DNA of 64,000 bases. Origin: Setoptus koraiensis. Lineage: Eukaryota > Arthropoda. Under the pieces are notes generated by a model. It searched no databases. It saw nothing but the letters and a program-made list of their open reading frames with translations, and had not been told where the DNA came from. Below are positions 43,841 through 57,410 of this stretch, in pieces. Made by a program: the position numbers and the translations under genes. The stretch spans positions 22,878,001-22,942,000 of the forward strand of contig CM106585.1 in the NCBI GenBank assembly GCA_048013815.1. Direction: 5' to 3'. Positions within the stretch are counted from its first letter, which is position 1; each line of letters begins with the position of its first letter.

Positions 43841-45382
43841 GACCGTTAGGATGGGTATGAGGGGCAGTGCGACACTAGCGAGAGGCGCTAGTGTAAATCC
43901 GTGATGATAGTGGCTGGGTATTAATCAGCTCAACAATGTCACTGGCACACAAATTGCAGAGCAAATTGTGCGTGTCAACTCCTTTGTGCGAGCTGTGCAA
44001 GTACGTGTGCCACCACTGTGTTGACTCAATAATCAGTGGGGCCAGTTGGGGCCAGTTGAGCGTCAAGTGCATTTGTTTGAGTTTGCATTAAGAATGCGCC
44101 ACACACACTACATTTACAACACTCAAAAATGTTGCCAGTGGTCGAGTTGAGCATGTTATAATATTGTGACATTATAATATTATATATGTTTTATATTATA
44201 ATGTTATATCATAATGAAACGGGCGCACGCACGCACACATTTTGTGTGGCCAAGTTGCAAATTGCAAGCCAGAATAAATACAAATAAATTGATACATTAA
44301 TAGATAATGTGTAATATATATAATATATATGCGTTTACATAAGCCGTGCGCCTAGTCATAGGCAGTCAGCCAGTGTAAGTGGCACAAGTGATAGGTGGCG
44401 CATTTGTGATAGTTTGGTGTTTGGCTTGGCCGAGCAACAACACGCCAAGACACACGAGTGACGCTTGTTGTTGGTGGCCCACACTTGCCCGTTGTAATGA
44501 TTTGCGAATTAACTCATCTAATATAATAACTCATCTAGTCGCTGTAATGATCATGTTGCATCATGTTGCACGTTGCACTCACTTTGTGACCGTTATATCA
44601 GCGTTGTAGGCAACTGTTTGTAGCTAACACAACTCAACGTCAGATGCTGTTAGATGACACTGTCAGTGCACTTGCACGAGTCATTGTCTTGGCAAATCAT
44701 AATTGACTGATCATGATTGACTGCCCATTTTTTGACTGATTGCCACGAGCAGCCGAGACACATCGCCGCTGTCGGATGACGGGCCAACTAAGCGATCGTG
44801 TACTAAATTCATTATGTAGTGTGTGTTGTGGCATGTGCAAACAGCACAGAAAAATCAATAGCGACTAGACCCTAATTAAGACTTTTCTTCGTGCTCTGGC
44901 TGCACAACTTGTGGCCCACAACTCATAACCGGTGCACAATAGATCGGCCGCGTGTGGATTAGTTACATAACTCAAGCTGGCGGCCGGTTGTGCCGGTTGT
45001 GCCAGTTGTGCCAGATGGGACGAGTGAGCAACAACAGCAGCTTTATATACATGAGCTTTACATACGTAAATAGAGCGGGATTATATATATATTATATATT
45101 ATATATAACTCATCAGTATGGTGAGGTAGTGCGCCAAGTGAAGCGGATATAGCGCCATTGGCAAGCTAGTTTTGGTTAGCTTGAAGTGAGTGTGAGTGAA
45201 CTTGCAACTGGCAAGTCGTGAGCGAGGGAGTGAGCGAAAAAAACAAAAATTTATCTCTCTTGTTGTTGTCTTATGGTATTTCTGACTCGCAAGTTGTGAG
45301 GCCAGCAAGTGCATGCAAAGTGTGATACAAACAATGTTATATCGACACACACACACACAAGCAGGCACTGTTTTTACTTACT

Positions 45383-45407
45383 AGTAAGTCACTAGTAGTG
45401 ACTTACT
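45383..45407. repeat. Inverted repeat, 10-bp arms and 5-nt loop
   Basis: AGTAAGTCAC, loop TAGTA, GTGACTTACT. All ten pairs match. Confidence 0.93.
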
Positions 45408-45639
45408 CACTAGCGACTATCGAGCAAAAGTAGTGTTACATAATCGTGTCATTTCTCACACTGGCCTCGGCAGCCAGAATTATATTGTATTATGATATTA
45501 CATTGTATTATGATATTACATTGGGGCGCGTTGGAGTTACTTGGATTAGATCAGGCAGTGTCAAGGTTAGCCAAGGTGAATAAGGCAGCCCGTGAGTAGG
45601 CACAGTAATCTGGCCAGCGGACTGGCATGACACCTCGAG

Positions 45640-45640
45640 C

Positions 45641-45719
<79 letters not shown>

Positions 45720-45788
45720 CGGTGGTGTGGTTGTTGTTGTTGTTGCTGCTGTTGTTGCTGCTGCTGCTGTCGGTGGTGTGGTTGTTGG
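45640..45788. repeat. Compound TTG/CTG microsatellite with a duplicated interruption
   Basis: About 26 TTG units, then TGTCGGTGGTGTGGTTGTTG, then TTG/CTG units, then the same 20-bp interruption again. The two copies (about 45718 and 45769) point to a segmental slip of roughly 51 bp. Confidence 0.92.
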
Positions 45789-46082
45789 CGTCGCGCAACT
45801 GCTGGTCGCGACAATAATAAAAGGAAACAATATAACTAACCATGATATGATTGGGCCCGCCAGCAGGTAGACAGTTCGAACGGGATCACACGAGCACACT
45901 AGTGACAGTAGCTTAAATTATCTCGCAATTGGCCCAATTGATTGGCACCTTGACAATAAATTGTGTGTGTCTATTTTTATTTATGCTGCAACTATTGCAA
46001 CCATTGCGACTGGGGCAATTGTTAAATACATGTCATTACACTGAATCTTATTATACACACTGAATAGGGTGAATACGGTGTA

Positions 46083-46117
46083 TATTGTGATATTGTGATA
46101 TTGTGATATCGTGATAT
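46083..46117. repeat. 9-bp tandem repeat, TATTGTGA-type
   Basis: Four near-identical units of GATATTGTG, the last with one C. Confidence 0.88.
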
Positions 46118-47217
46118 ATGCATACACGGTTGCATCTCATCTCTTGCGCGACACAATGCCGCAAGTTCCGTTCGGGGCCACTTAAATCAAGCTTATCACT
46201 GTTGCGCGCCCCAAGCGGACGGAGCCGGCAAGCAGGCAGAGACAAGTTGTCGGTCGCTTCTTAAGCGGCACCGGCAACAATAACACCAACACCAACTATA
46301 ACACCGACAACAGTTTTATATTCAGCGCAATTGCATTATGCACCACCGGCAACTATTAATTATCCTTTCCATGGGGCCTCTTTTCTCGCTCGCTCTCTCT
46401 GCCGCCGCCCCCCCCCCCCGCCCGCATGCTATCTCTGTGCAGTACAATCAACTCTTATAGGCACAATTAATCCTTCTTTTATCTAGCTCGCTGGCTTAGC
46501 TGGCCGCGAACAATATGAGCCGCCAGATGCTCAAGTAAGCCCAGCTCGGCTCGCTAGTTAAGCCAGCTAAACTAAGCTAACGAGCACTGTTACGCGCGCA
46601 CAATGTTATATGCGGACAGTGCACTTATGCCAGCGCCCAACCGGCCCCAAATCTATTTGGGGCCGCGCACGTACGGGGCGAGGGCGCAACCTCAGGTATT
46701 TTTGTGCACGCTGTTTAGTGAGTTACTGACAGCAAGTTCAGTGAGTGTGCCCAGTGTCTAGTTGTCGGCCCGTGCCATTGGCCGTCGACTTGACCTGAGC
46801 CAACAACAAACATTGCAACAACAGCCAACATAATCAATTCTTCTTCTCTCGCTTTGCGCTATTACGTAATTATTATACGCCCCATCTAAGGGCTATTTTG
46901 CAATTAACCAAGCGCCCTCTTTAGTTTTTGATGACGCAACCCACCGGCAGCAAGATCGTGTTTGTAGATCTGTGGCTGATGAGCCAATCACTGGGGCTCT
47001 TGGCCGGATAAAATCAGTTGGGCCGGCCAAGATTTTGATTTATCTTGTCACGAAACCGTACGTTTGGGTATTTGTGTCGCGCGAGGGCGTGCTCGTGCCA
47101 CGACGGCACTCGTGGCGAGTGGCAAACTGTCGCTCATTGCCAATGAGTCATTGGTCAGTGACAAGTTTGCGATGTTTTTGCTCTTTGTCCACCTGTCCTT
47201 CCTCTGGCCAGGCCAGC

Positions 47218-47281
47218 TGTCAAAGTGTCAAAGTGCCAAAATGTCAAAATGTCAAAATGACAAAGTGTCAAAATGTCAAGG
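47218..47281. repeat. 8-bp tandem array, eight units (TGTCAAAG/TGTCAAAA)
   Basis: Units in order: TGTCAAAG twice, TGCCAAAA, TGTCAAAA twice, TGACAAAG, TGTCAAAA, TGTCAAGG. Spacing is exact. The Lys-Cys-Gln-Asn-Val frame over it is a by-product. Confidence 0.93.
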
Positions 47282-47601
47282 CCAAGATGATGCTCGACTT
47301 TTGCGCGCCTATTTTCAGTATGGCCAGTATTTATATACATTATACACAGTATTACAGTGACAGGTTGTTGTTGTCGTTGTTATTGCTGTTGTTGTTGTTG
47401 TTGTGATGCACAGTTGTTTTTGTTTGTCAGAAAAGTGGCCACAATTGATAACAACACCTAGATGGCGACAGATAAAACTAATCCGGCCGAGTAATTTGTC
47501 AGGTGACCTTACCATGACAGCTACGTGCGTTTAATTCAATTTTTTGTGGCCCCTCACACACAACAACAAATTTGTGACGCCTTGATCAAATTGAAACTCG
47601 C

Positions 47602-47652
47602 CACTATCGCGTCACTATCGCGTCACTATTGCGTCACTATCGCGTCACTATT
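47602..47652. repeat. 11-bp tandem array (CACTATCGCGT), 4.6 units
   Basis: Four full units, one with TTG in place of TCG, and a partial fifth. Confidence 0.93.
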
Positions 47653-48518
47653 GAATAGAGTTGTTTGCTTGTCACACGCTGTAAAAATTTCACTCATAGT
47701 GATTGATTGAATTCGACAGGCGCCAATGGCATCGTTGCAACTTGCAACTGTTCTTATTCTAATCAGCGCCGACACTCGCTAGTAATGGATCTTGCATGCA
47801 AATAATAATAATAATAATAGTAGTAATAATAATAGTATAAATACAATTATGCAAATTGTTTGCCCATGTTGTTGACATGGCATAAATTAACAATGATGGC
47901 CACATTAATGAATAAAATCGCACCGTTATGCAACAACCGCTTTATCTGTTTGTGTCCAACTGGACGGACACTGAAACTATCTGGACATAACTGCATTGGG
48001 CTGTCATCATCGTATGACCTGATTTGGTTTCGCTACAAACAACACTGTCAATATTTATATTTATATGCTGCGTGCGGTCACTGATAAACGAACTGTGCTG
48101 ATACATTATATCATTGCACAACACTGACTTACCTGCGTCACTCATGCAACATCTTTTATGACGACGACGTTACGTAACAATAACAGGTGCCAACAACCAG
48201 AGCTTGCGACAACAATTGCACAACGTGCTCTACTTACTTACTCCGATTTTGTTTGTGTGTCGTTGCGGCGCCGTTAGTGTTTCATTGCTGTATCGTTGGT
48301 GTATCGTTAGTGGTTGTTGTTGTGTCGACGTGACACAACACCAACGCCGACATTACGTAATATAGGTAGTATGGTGTTTGTTGGTATTGGTGTGAGCGTG
48401 ATGGCGACGCAACGAGGCGCTGCTATCGGAGCCGATCTCTTACAATCAATCAAATATGAAAATGGCATCATTATCTATCGCGTTGTATCAATCGCCTCAA
48501 TTGTCTCAATGTCTCTAA

Positions 48519-48547
48519 GCGCGCGCGCGCGTGTGTGTGTGTGTGTG

Positions 48548-48579
<32 letters not shown>

Positions 48580-48580
48580 C
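48519..48580. repeat. Alternating (GC)n(GT)n tract, possible Z-DNA former
   Basis: About 60 bp of nearly unbroken purine-pyrimidine alternation: six GC units followed by about 20 GT units with one GC and one AT step. Such tracts are known to favour left-handed DNA under negative supercoiling. Confidence 0.93.
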
Positions 48581-49075
48581 ATGAGGTGTCGCAGCCGGAC
48601 AAATGTACTATTAATTCAAATAGCGCAGCTATTAATGTGTCATTGTTTGTGTGGCCGTTGAAAATAATTGCATCGGCCAGTGTGGTCAAGACAACAGTAT
48701 CTGCGCCCATTATTAATACGTTATAATGATATTTATTTCATTTATACGTACGTGTGCAGCGTACTGGCGCAATAAACGCGTAATATACCTGTATAAAGGC
48801 GGGGTGTGTGTGTGTGTGTGCTGGTCCAAAACGAGTGCACAAAACCTGGCGACAAAAGTGGACAAAACAGCGAGCACAAAACAGCGAGGATAAAATAGAA
48901 AAACAAAGGGATAAAACGGCAAGACTAGAAACAAAACAAACACGTACACAATCAATGTGTCGCCATATTTGCCCGGCCTGCATCTGCCACGCGCTCACAT
49001 GCTCACATGAGCCGGCCTTAGCAAACCGTTATCCGGCTGGCTAGCAAAAGCTTTCGCTTCACGCTCAACTAAATG

Positions 49076-49155
49076 CCCCAAACTCGGGCTCCAAACTCGG
49101 GCCCCAAACTCGGGCCCCAAACTCGGGCCCCAAACTCGGGCCCCAAACTTCGGGC
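49076..49155. repeat. 13-bp tandem array (CCCCAAACTCGGG), six units
   Basis: Six copies; the second has CTCC at its start and the last has an extra T. G+C-rich. Confidence 0.93.
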
Positions 49156-50014
49156 CTCACAACAGCAACAAAGTGGCCCCTGGCTCAAAGTAACCAGATG
49201 CTGAGCAGATACTGGCGCCAACTGACTATGTGAGCAGAAAGGGAGAGATGGCCCCCGACGGGAGTGGAGGCACAAGATATAGAGTGAAGTATAATAATAA
49301 TAAACTAAACGAGCCGAGGGAGAGGTAACTGTGACCGTTAAAATGTGACCGTCGCGATGTGATGTTGTCGTCGTAATGGCACCGTTATACAGTTATACAG
49401 TAAAGACCCTTCAGGTTGGCGTAGCGTTAGGACGACCTGAACGGTGTATCATACAGGCTGTATGTGGCTGGCGTTTGTTGTGGGAGGCGAGTAATAGATT
49501 GCTCGTGGCGCACAAATTGTATATTAACCCTCAATATATCGGCACACACACACATTGGTCATGGGCAGGCTTTAAACTGCTTTTGATCGCATACACATGA
49601 GAGAAATATTGTGAAAGAAATATCGCAAGAGAAATATTGTGAGAGATATCAATCATGTGTGATCGTCGTGGTCACTGTGTCTAACCTATTGGCTATACAA
49701 ACATCAGTATAGCTAATATGTGAATGTGATGCAATGTGTAATGTTTGCCCATGCAGTTTGGTTTGTTCATGTTGTTGCCACCAACTTGATGTTGTTTTCA
49801 CTGATATCAATGTAATATCAATGCCATACCGATGTATTGGCTGCGACGCCAATCTGGCATCCATTGCAGCCTGGCCCCGTGACGCAACAACCAAACTGGC
49901 GCTCACCTGGCCTCAATAAGCTTGCCAAAATTGCCTTGCCAAACGCGAATCAAATTGATAGTGCCCGGTTTGTGTTTGTGTTTGTGTGTAATGCTAAATT
50001 AACTATAGAACTGT

Positions 50015-50145
50015 GTGTGTGTGTGTGTGTGTAATGTAAACACATGTGTATATTGGCTGTCATTGATTATATAAATAATCTCAATTGCATGCAAACTGCC
50101 GGCAACCACTCACTTGTTATTAGCCTGTGTGTGTGTGTGTGTGTG
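50015..50145. repeat. Two GT runs flanking AT-rich sequence
   Basis: (GT)9-type runs at about 50013-50032 and 50125-50144. Just to the right, 50228-50340 has irregular ATATATC and AGCGGC words without an exact period. Confidence 0.8.
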
Positions 50146-51465
50146 GCGAAAGAAGCATAACTGTGCTGCGTTACATCACGCAAACAACCAATAGCTGCTA
50201 CTCGCCAACGGGCCCCATCTATCATCTTGCTACACATATCATCATGTATATATCAGCATATATATCACAAGCAGCGCATATATCACGAGCGGCGCATATC
50301 ATCAGCGGCAAATATATCGGCAGCGGATATATTTGCCAGCACATGAGCGCACAGGTAAATAAAAAGATGGCACCATTAGTATGAGCTGGCCACTATACTG
50401 GCCAGTCCGCTTTATGCCGGCATGTTTATACAAGCGCCAGCGTCATTTCAAGTGCATCAATAAGCGACCGGTATTAAGGGGCCCCATTTGAGTTAATCGG
50501 GTCAAGAGATAAAGTAGACACAGTTGACATTCTTTGCTCTTTTTATTATCGCCAATGTGCAACCGACGGCACACATAAGCCAGCTAAACCAGCTTGCCCA
50601 TTCATTGATTACGCCTGCACATACACCAATCAATAGGCACAGTGCGGCCATAGCCCGATAGCCAGTGGCCAAGCAAATTTTGATGAGTTGAACTAATTAG
50701 TTGGCACGGGTTAGTCAATTAGGAGCACGAGCATTCTTTGCATCAGTAGCACATGCATTATTGATAATGTTATTACCTGTGTATGTATTATTGGTATTGT
50801 TGGTATCACTGTATTATTGCTGCACCGGCGAGTTCTCACTAATTGATTCAATTTGATTTATTGTTATTCATCCAACAGCCACACTGTACCAGCCACTGCA
50901 TTGGGCCAGCCGATATTTCAAGTTATATCGGCTGCAGTATTTTGCATATTGCATAATGCGGGCCTCATAGTGCGGCCGCTTTTCGCCTATCCAACTAACA
51001 ATAAACAAACAAAAGACGCTTGTCATGTCGACTTGTCAAGTGTTGCCCAAGTGCGATGACGCCACCCAGTGTCAAGTGTGTGCGCAACCAGTTGTGGGCG
51101 ACCAATCAACAAGCGCTAATTATCATTATGAGCAATAGCGTTATTTGTTCACACTTACAATTTGTCAATATTATGTAACATTATTATTGCGCAATGGCAT
51201 TATTTATTATTTTCGGCACTCGTGATAGATAATGTTGAATACAAACAAAAGTGGCCAAGCCAAATTGCATTTTGCGCAAGTCAATAACAATAGATACGCT
51301 GTCAAGTTGTCACAAGTGTTGTCATTGGCAATTCTTTTCTTCTATCACGACTATTACGACTGTCGCCAGTATCACGGCCCTCGCGACCACTTTGGCGGCT
51401 GTCTGCGAGCCGTCTACGTTGCACGCTCCGCCAGTTACCTCGGCACCGGCTTGGCTCTCATGAAG

Positions 51466-51505
51466 GCTCGCAGTGGCTCGCAGTGGCTCGCAATGGCTCG
51501 CAATT
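51466..51505. repeat. 10-bp tandem repeat (GCTCGCAGTG), four units
   Basis: Two identical units, then GCTCGCAATG and GCTCGCAATT. Confidence 0.9.
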
Positions 51506-52390
51506 GTCGGCTGCGCGATATTCATGTGCAAACAAGTCTTGTGAGATTTGTTGTCGCTGTCACCGTTCGTTGTTACGCAACAGCATCTGAATAATGCAAT
51601 AGAGCAACCGTTTTAACTCTCGCACTGTCGCTATAAACAGGCTGCATAGATGTTATATATAGATATATGTAAAACCATTGTGTTATTGCCATTGTTGTGC
51701 AGTGCATTGTGCAGCATGTCGCACAGTAATTCGCACAGTATGTTGTGCAGTGTGTTGTGCAGTTCGGGGCCCCAGTTGGGGAGCTTGCAGCGTCGGACTG
51801 GCAAGCGCCCAAAATTGGCGCCTCCCAATTTGGCAACTTGTCGTGTGTGCCGTTATTGCAACAAAAATAATATTATCTCTCGCTTATTATGCGCGTAATT
51901 GAATTTATTATGCCAACAATTGTGCCAATTGTCAGTGTCTGTGTGCACTTGTGCTCCATTGGAGATATTCTTGCATATACTGACTGTTACAGCCAGCAAG
52001 TGTGTGTGTGCATATTAGCTTATCGGTGGCCAGGGTATGTGTTGGTTTAATCAAGTGGCTAGACGCTCACGGTAGCGGGCAAATATTGTCCTATGTTGAA
52101 TGATGGACACACAACGGACGACAGTGCAAACAAACAAATAAGCAACACTGCAACATTCCCATAGAGCGACATACGGCGCTGATATGACACTGCCGACAAC
52201 AATCGTGATGCAATTGTGTGTCTAGTTCAACTTTTTATTAGCTTTCAATGGCAGCTTTCGACAGACAACAATTTGTTGTTGTTCGCTGATTTGATTTAAC
52301 TCTTTGGCGTTGTGTGCGCTCGGCTCGCTTCACTTGACAGCCGCGCACTGTGTCTGATATGGTCGACTTTGTCGCACCAGTCGCGCCAGT

Positions 52391-52460
52391 TGCACGAGTT
52401 GAGCTGCACGAGTTGAGCTGCACGAGTCGAGCTGCACGAGCTGAGCTGCTCGACTTGAGC
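52391..52460. repeat. 14-bp tandem array (TGCACGAGTTGAGC), five units
   Basis: Units differ by one to three bases; spacing is exact. Confidence 0.94.
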
Positions 52461-52634
52461 CGCGCAGCCAGTTGAGCCGTGTGCCAGTCGCGTGTAACAC
52501 GTAACAATTGGCCATCAGTGACGTGCATGCACGTGCAACGCGAGCGACAACTTTAATTCAATTCACTGCTAATATTATAATACAGAGATGATAATATAGT
52601 GAACTTGCCATCACACAGCTATTGTTACACCTAG

Positions 52635-52682
52635 TGTTGTCTGTAACCAGTGCTGTCTGCAACCAGTGCTGTCCGCAACCAG
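52635..52682. repeat. 16-bp tandem array (TGCTGTCTGCAACCAG), three units
   Basis: Three copies with one or two changes each. Confidence 0.93.
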
Positions 52683-53321
52683 TGCAACGGCCGCCGACAA
52701 GACAACACCGGAAATACTGATGCACGTAAGCGATAAGTCGCGCACTGGGCACTTGATTAAATATCGCACCACTGACACAGCCACTGACACACCAACTATA
52801 CAGACCATACAAACTGCACAAACTGCACAGTTATACACACAACTGCATATAACGGTTTTACACTATATATCTGGATATGTAACCCTCATACACTTATACA
52901 TGTACTGTGCAAATATATATGCAACACATGCAAGCGACAAATAGATAGGTGATAGATGCTAGACGGATAAGATAATTAATCCGAACGAATAATATTATCT
53001 GGCTAGGACAGTGGCCAAAACAATTGTCACGTGTCTTCAATATCAGCACAATGCCAACGGTGTGCATAATGAGTGCAATATGCGCGCATTGCATAATGGC
53101 ACAAATGCCAGTCAAGTTAAAGTGAGCCAGTTGCCTCTATGAGCTGTCCGCTGTCGATGATATCTAACAAATACCCTTGTGACCCAATCGAGGCCTTTCA
53201 TCGAGCCATTAATTAAACAACAAAGTGAACATTGTTGCATCGTGACTTGTTGTGGGCACCTTGGCCGGCACTCGAGCACACGCAATCTCAATGTATCTAG
53301 TGAGTAGCGGTTTATATGTCC

Positions 53322-53348
53322 GCGCTAGTCACTGCTAGTGACTAGCGC
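53322..53348. repeat. Inverted repeat, 12-bp arms and 3-nt loop
   Basis: GCGCTAGTCACT, loop GCT, AGTGACTAGCGC, all twelve pairs matching. Direct TGACTAGAT words follow at 53362-53385. Confidence 0.94.
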
Positions 53349-55998
53349 TAGATAGATGTAGTGACTAGATGTAATGACTAGATATATAGCATACATAGCA
53401 ACAAGGACTGGGTTATATCGGTGTGTGTCAAGTTATATAATTATTATAATTGCATCATCGACGGGCGAAACTAGCCAGATTATTCGAGTTGGCACGTACA
53501 AAACAACGTGTTATTGCTCATTATGATCAACTCAAGGCACGAGCCACACAAAAAGCTCATTAAACACACTGTAGCAAATGCCTAGACAGTTGTTATAAAG
53601 AGTGTGTGTTGCTGGTCCAAATAAAACTGGTGCCGTCGGTGTAAAATCCAATTAGCAAATAGGCAAACAGCACACAAAACGAGCGCTAGTTTGAGTCTAG
53701 TCGAGTTAGCGTAGTCAAGATGGTTTAGTTGATGTTATGTAATATTGCGTTACAATACTCAATGGGCATTAGGCATTGCAGTTGCAATGATAATAAGTTA
53801 TGTCACTAATGGCCGCTGACAAGTTAACGGCAAGTTATCGGCATGTTTCATGTTACACACAACAGTCAGCTAATAATAGACTAGTAATAATAGACGACTA
53901 ATGCAACATGTCGTGGAAACACAATCCAATTGGTCAGTAAGTCCATCAAATGGTGCCGTCGATTCGGTTTGGCAGCAGCCTCTGGCAAATCTCAGTCAGC
54001 GACCAATTGCAGCAAGCGAGCAAATAAACGTCCGACAAACGAGTAAACAGCCGACGAGCCAAGTGCCATAAACAGAGACAGATAGATATTGAGTGTGCCA
54101 ATTGACAATTGTGAGCATGTGACAAGTGTCATGTGTTAAGTAATGTCGCCGTGTTGTGTTATAAGGGTGACATATTTCATACTCGCTTAGCTGCTTAGCA
54201 AAGTGCTAAGTGTAATCTAATCAATAGTTACATCACGGCTCACGTTGGCCCTCATTGTCCGATTGCGCATCGCAACAATGACCGACATTTGTGACAACAA
54301 AACACAAATTGTCGCCCGTTTATTTTCAGTTATGGACACTCATTCAGTAATATTCACTTGTATCATACAAGTTGTATGTAGCAACATGCTTGTATGACAC
54401 ATACACAATCAATTACACACATAATCAATTACTGTAATCAGTCAATATTGCTCATGTGCAAGTGACACATACTGATGCCACCATCATAATGCTCGTCAAT
54501 TGTGATTGTGCCAGCCCAACAATGAGCCATTATCAACACAAACAATCAGCCAATTAATTGATCAGCGATGATCGAGTGACCAGCAACCAGTTTATTGTTG
54601 GCTATTGGTAGTTGTGGCTTTCATTTTCTATCAAACTCATTTTCTCGCACAGCTCAGATTGTTACTTTGTCGACACTGTTTTCACTCACTTCCGGTCACT
54701 CATTTCGCGCCTTTGTCTGGTGTTCTGATGATCAGCAGATTGATCGATGAGGCTGCCGCAACAAATATCCACACAAACTCGAATCGGTCTGATAATTTGC
54801 GACATTTGCACCAGCAAGCATTGGTTGTTTTGCTATAAGTAGTGCTTACGTAATGCACTGGTAGCTGATCACTATGCAATCGCCTGCATTGTCAATTGCA
54901 TACACTGACTGCACAATGCAAACAGTATAGAAAACACCTGTTAAAAAGGCTTTGTTTTGCTGGTTTTGGGTATTGTCAGATGAATAGCTGCCGTTGCCAG
55001 TGAGCAACAGATACAGTTGTCACAGTGTCATTGTTTGTTGTTGTTTTCGTGCTTGATGCCGATGCTGTCTCGGCAGCGTTGTTGCATGTATTTGCGTCAG
55101 CTCAATCTCTCGCTCGCCAACTTCAACCAATTCTATTAATAACAACCGAATGTGTAATCAAATAAAAGCAACTCTCATTTGATTGCACAACAATTACAAT
55201 TGAAATACATTAAAATGGTCACTTACAATTGTATGGCCAGTTCCAGTTGGGCACACCAGTGGAGTCTCATCTAATCTCATTTGATGGAGGATTTAGTAAA
55301 GACTCGGCATTGTAACTGTTGTATGTTATCCTGCATTGTGTGCCTTAATCCGTACTCAGGCTCTTCAGAGTGCAAATGGGTGGACACAAAAGTCAGCGAG
55401 TAAATGACAGCGTCATATAAAACAAACAAACAGCCTAATGTAAAACAAAGAACAGCAATGGTCAACTCGTGCTAACAAATCCATGATCGATCTATCTATC
55501 CACGTTCAGAGATAATCTGACAGACACAAACATCGCATTGTCAACAACAATAGCCTTGGCAATTTAATTTTACCAGTGTCAGTGATTTATTAATGATGAT
55601 AATGGCCTAATTTTACTAGCATTCAGCCATTGCGTAACTGTTGTAAAGTAACCAACAACCAGAATAATGGTGATCTTTGCATTTGTAGAGCGCCGCTTGT
55701 CATCAGATGCTGATGTTTTCAGTAAGAGCAACAACAACAGCAACGACAACAATAGTACCATGACACGTCACTGTCAGTTAACGAGACACTGACACTGACA
55801 GCAGCGATACCGACAGTTACATTAACAGTTGCATCATTGGCGCAACATGAACGTTGACACACAGCAAGAGACGAGACGACAACAGAGAGCGACAACACAA
55901 AGAGACTTTATGAGTCTTTCTATCTTTTTTAGCTGGTTGGTTCCTCTTTTCACTAGCGCTGTTGTTGGCCACTCTGATAACTTACGTAACGAGCAACA

Positions 55999-56041
55999 GC
56001 GTCCCTGGCGCGGCAACGGCCAGTGGCCGCGCCAGGGACGC
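55999..56041. repeat. Inverted repeat, perfect 16-bp GC-rich arms
   Basis: GCGTCCCTGGCGCGGC (55999-56014), 11-nt loop, GCCGCGCCAGGGACGC (56026-56041). Fourteen of sixteen pairs are G:C, so it would fold very stably as RNA or as a cruciform. Confidence 0.95.
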
Positions 56042-57330
56042 GACACGTGACATTGTCACATTACAAGTGACAATGCGATGCACACCGTTGTGACCATCAC
56101 AGATTGATGTAGCATCGCATTGATGCAACATAGTTAGCGTTTCATCAGCGACCTAGCAACTCTTGCTGAAATGAATTGCTTACAGTGGCTGTGAATGTGA
56201 GATGTATGAGATGTTGTAAAAACAGAGATTTGTTACGAATTACGCTTATTTGCTCAACCGACAACTGAACAGCACTGACTGTGTGTACTTATGTTAATTG
56301 GTATTACCGTTAATTACTGGTGGCGTCGATGATTGATGGTCGACGGGACAAAATAAATTAATTAAGATTAGATCTGGCAAATGCAGATGCTGCCCTCACA
56401 AGTTGTCAGGCAAGTTAAACAAACAAACTGATACACGGATTATTGGGTGTAGTGCTATGGTCAAGCAATGGTGACGAGAGAGAATGTGTTTAGCTAAATA
56501 ATTATGTACGAATAAGACTTGAGGCAAACATTGGCCGCACAGTGCAAATGGCAGTTGGCCGCACCAGTTAGACAGGCAAACAATTCATCGTAATTGTGCT
56601 CAAATGAAGATGAAATCATCTGATTAGTAGCTGAGTGGTGGGCACCTCATTAGTGGGTATAGGGACCGTGTATAGTGGTGATTTCATTGCTGCAACCTAT
56701 ACACTGAAGACGGTAAATAGCAGTAGACAGTAGTTTGCAACATAGATTATCCGGCAAGTCGTTGATGATTTCAGCCGAGGCAGCGTTAGACCAACAGCTC
56801 GTAAAGTAAATAATAACCGCTTTACCTGTTCGTGTTGTTATCGTGATCATCAATTGTAAGTTAAGTAACTAGAGACATTAAACTACTACTGGAACGTGTG
56901 CTCTATGGTGCGTTAAATTTGTCAACTCTCGCTCTGTATCTCGCGCTGTCTAGATAATGTAGGTGTACGTTGTGTGCAAATGCTCGTGGCTATATGTGTA
57001 TCATCAAATGGCTTACAGTTGGTGTTGGCTAAAATGATATTAGCACGACAACAACAACAACAACAACACAGATATGACGATATTGGTGTCTGTATTTTAT
57101 AATAGAGACACACAACGGAACAACAAATACATGTAATAATTAAGTGGCGCGGCAAAGAATTAGTCTAGTGAGTGTGTGTTTAACCAAGCAACAAAGAAGC
57201 GGCAGCAACTATCAATTGTGTGTCGAAGAAACATGATACACACAATTTTGTTTCTGTCACGAACAAAACACGTAAGTGCAAGTAAAGGAACCAGCCATCA
57301 GTGCAACAACAATTTGCCCATTGGTTATTA

Positions 57331-57410
57331 GCAACCAATGGCAACCAACGGCAACCAATGGCAACCAACGGCAACCGACGGCAACCGACGGCAACCAACG
57401 GCAACCAATC
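57331..57410. repeat. 10-bp tandem array, eight units (GCAACCAACG)
   Basis: Eight consecutive units with variation only at positions 7, 9 and 10 (GCAACCAATG, GCAACCAACG, GCAACCGACG, GCAACCAATC). Confidence 0.96.

Noticed and set aside
45508-45899. Poly-Asn, poly-Gln and poly-Thr frames on the minus strand
   Set aside because: By-products of the TTG/CTG repeat; all three frames are open, as expected for triplet repeats.
53350-53395. TGACTAGAT words that match the start of the miR-279 family
   Set aside because: Match ends after nine bases and the surrounding sequence does not fold into a precursor with that arm; direct repeats explain it.
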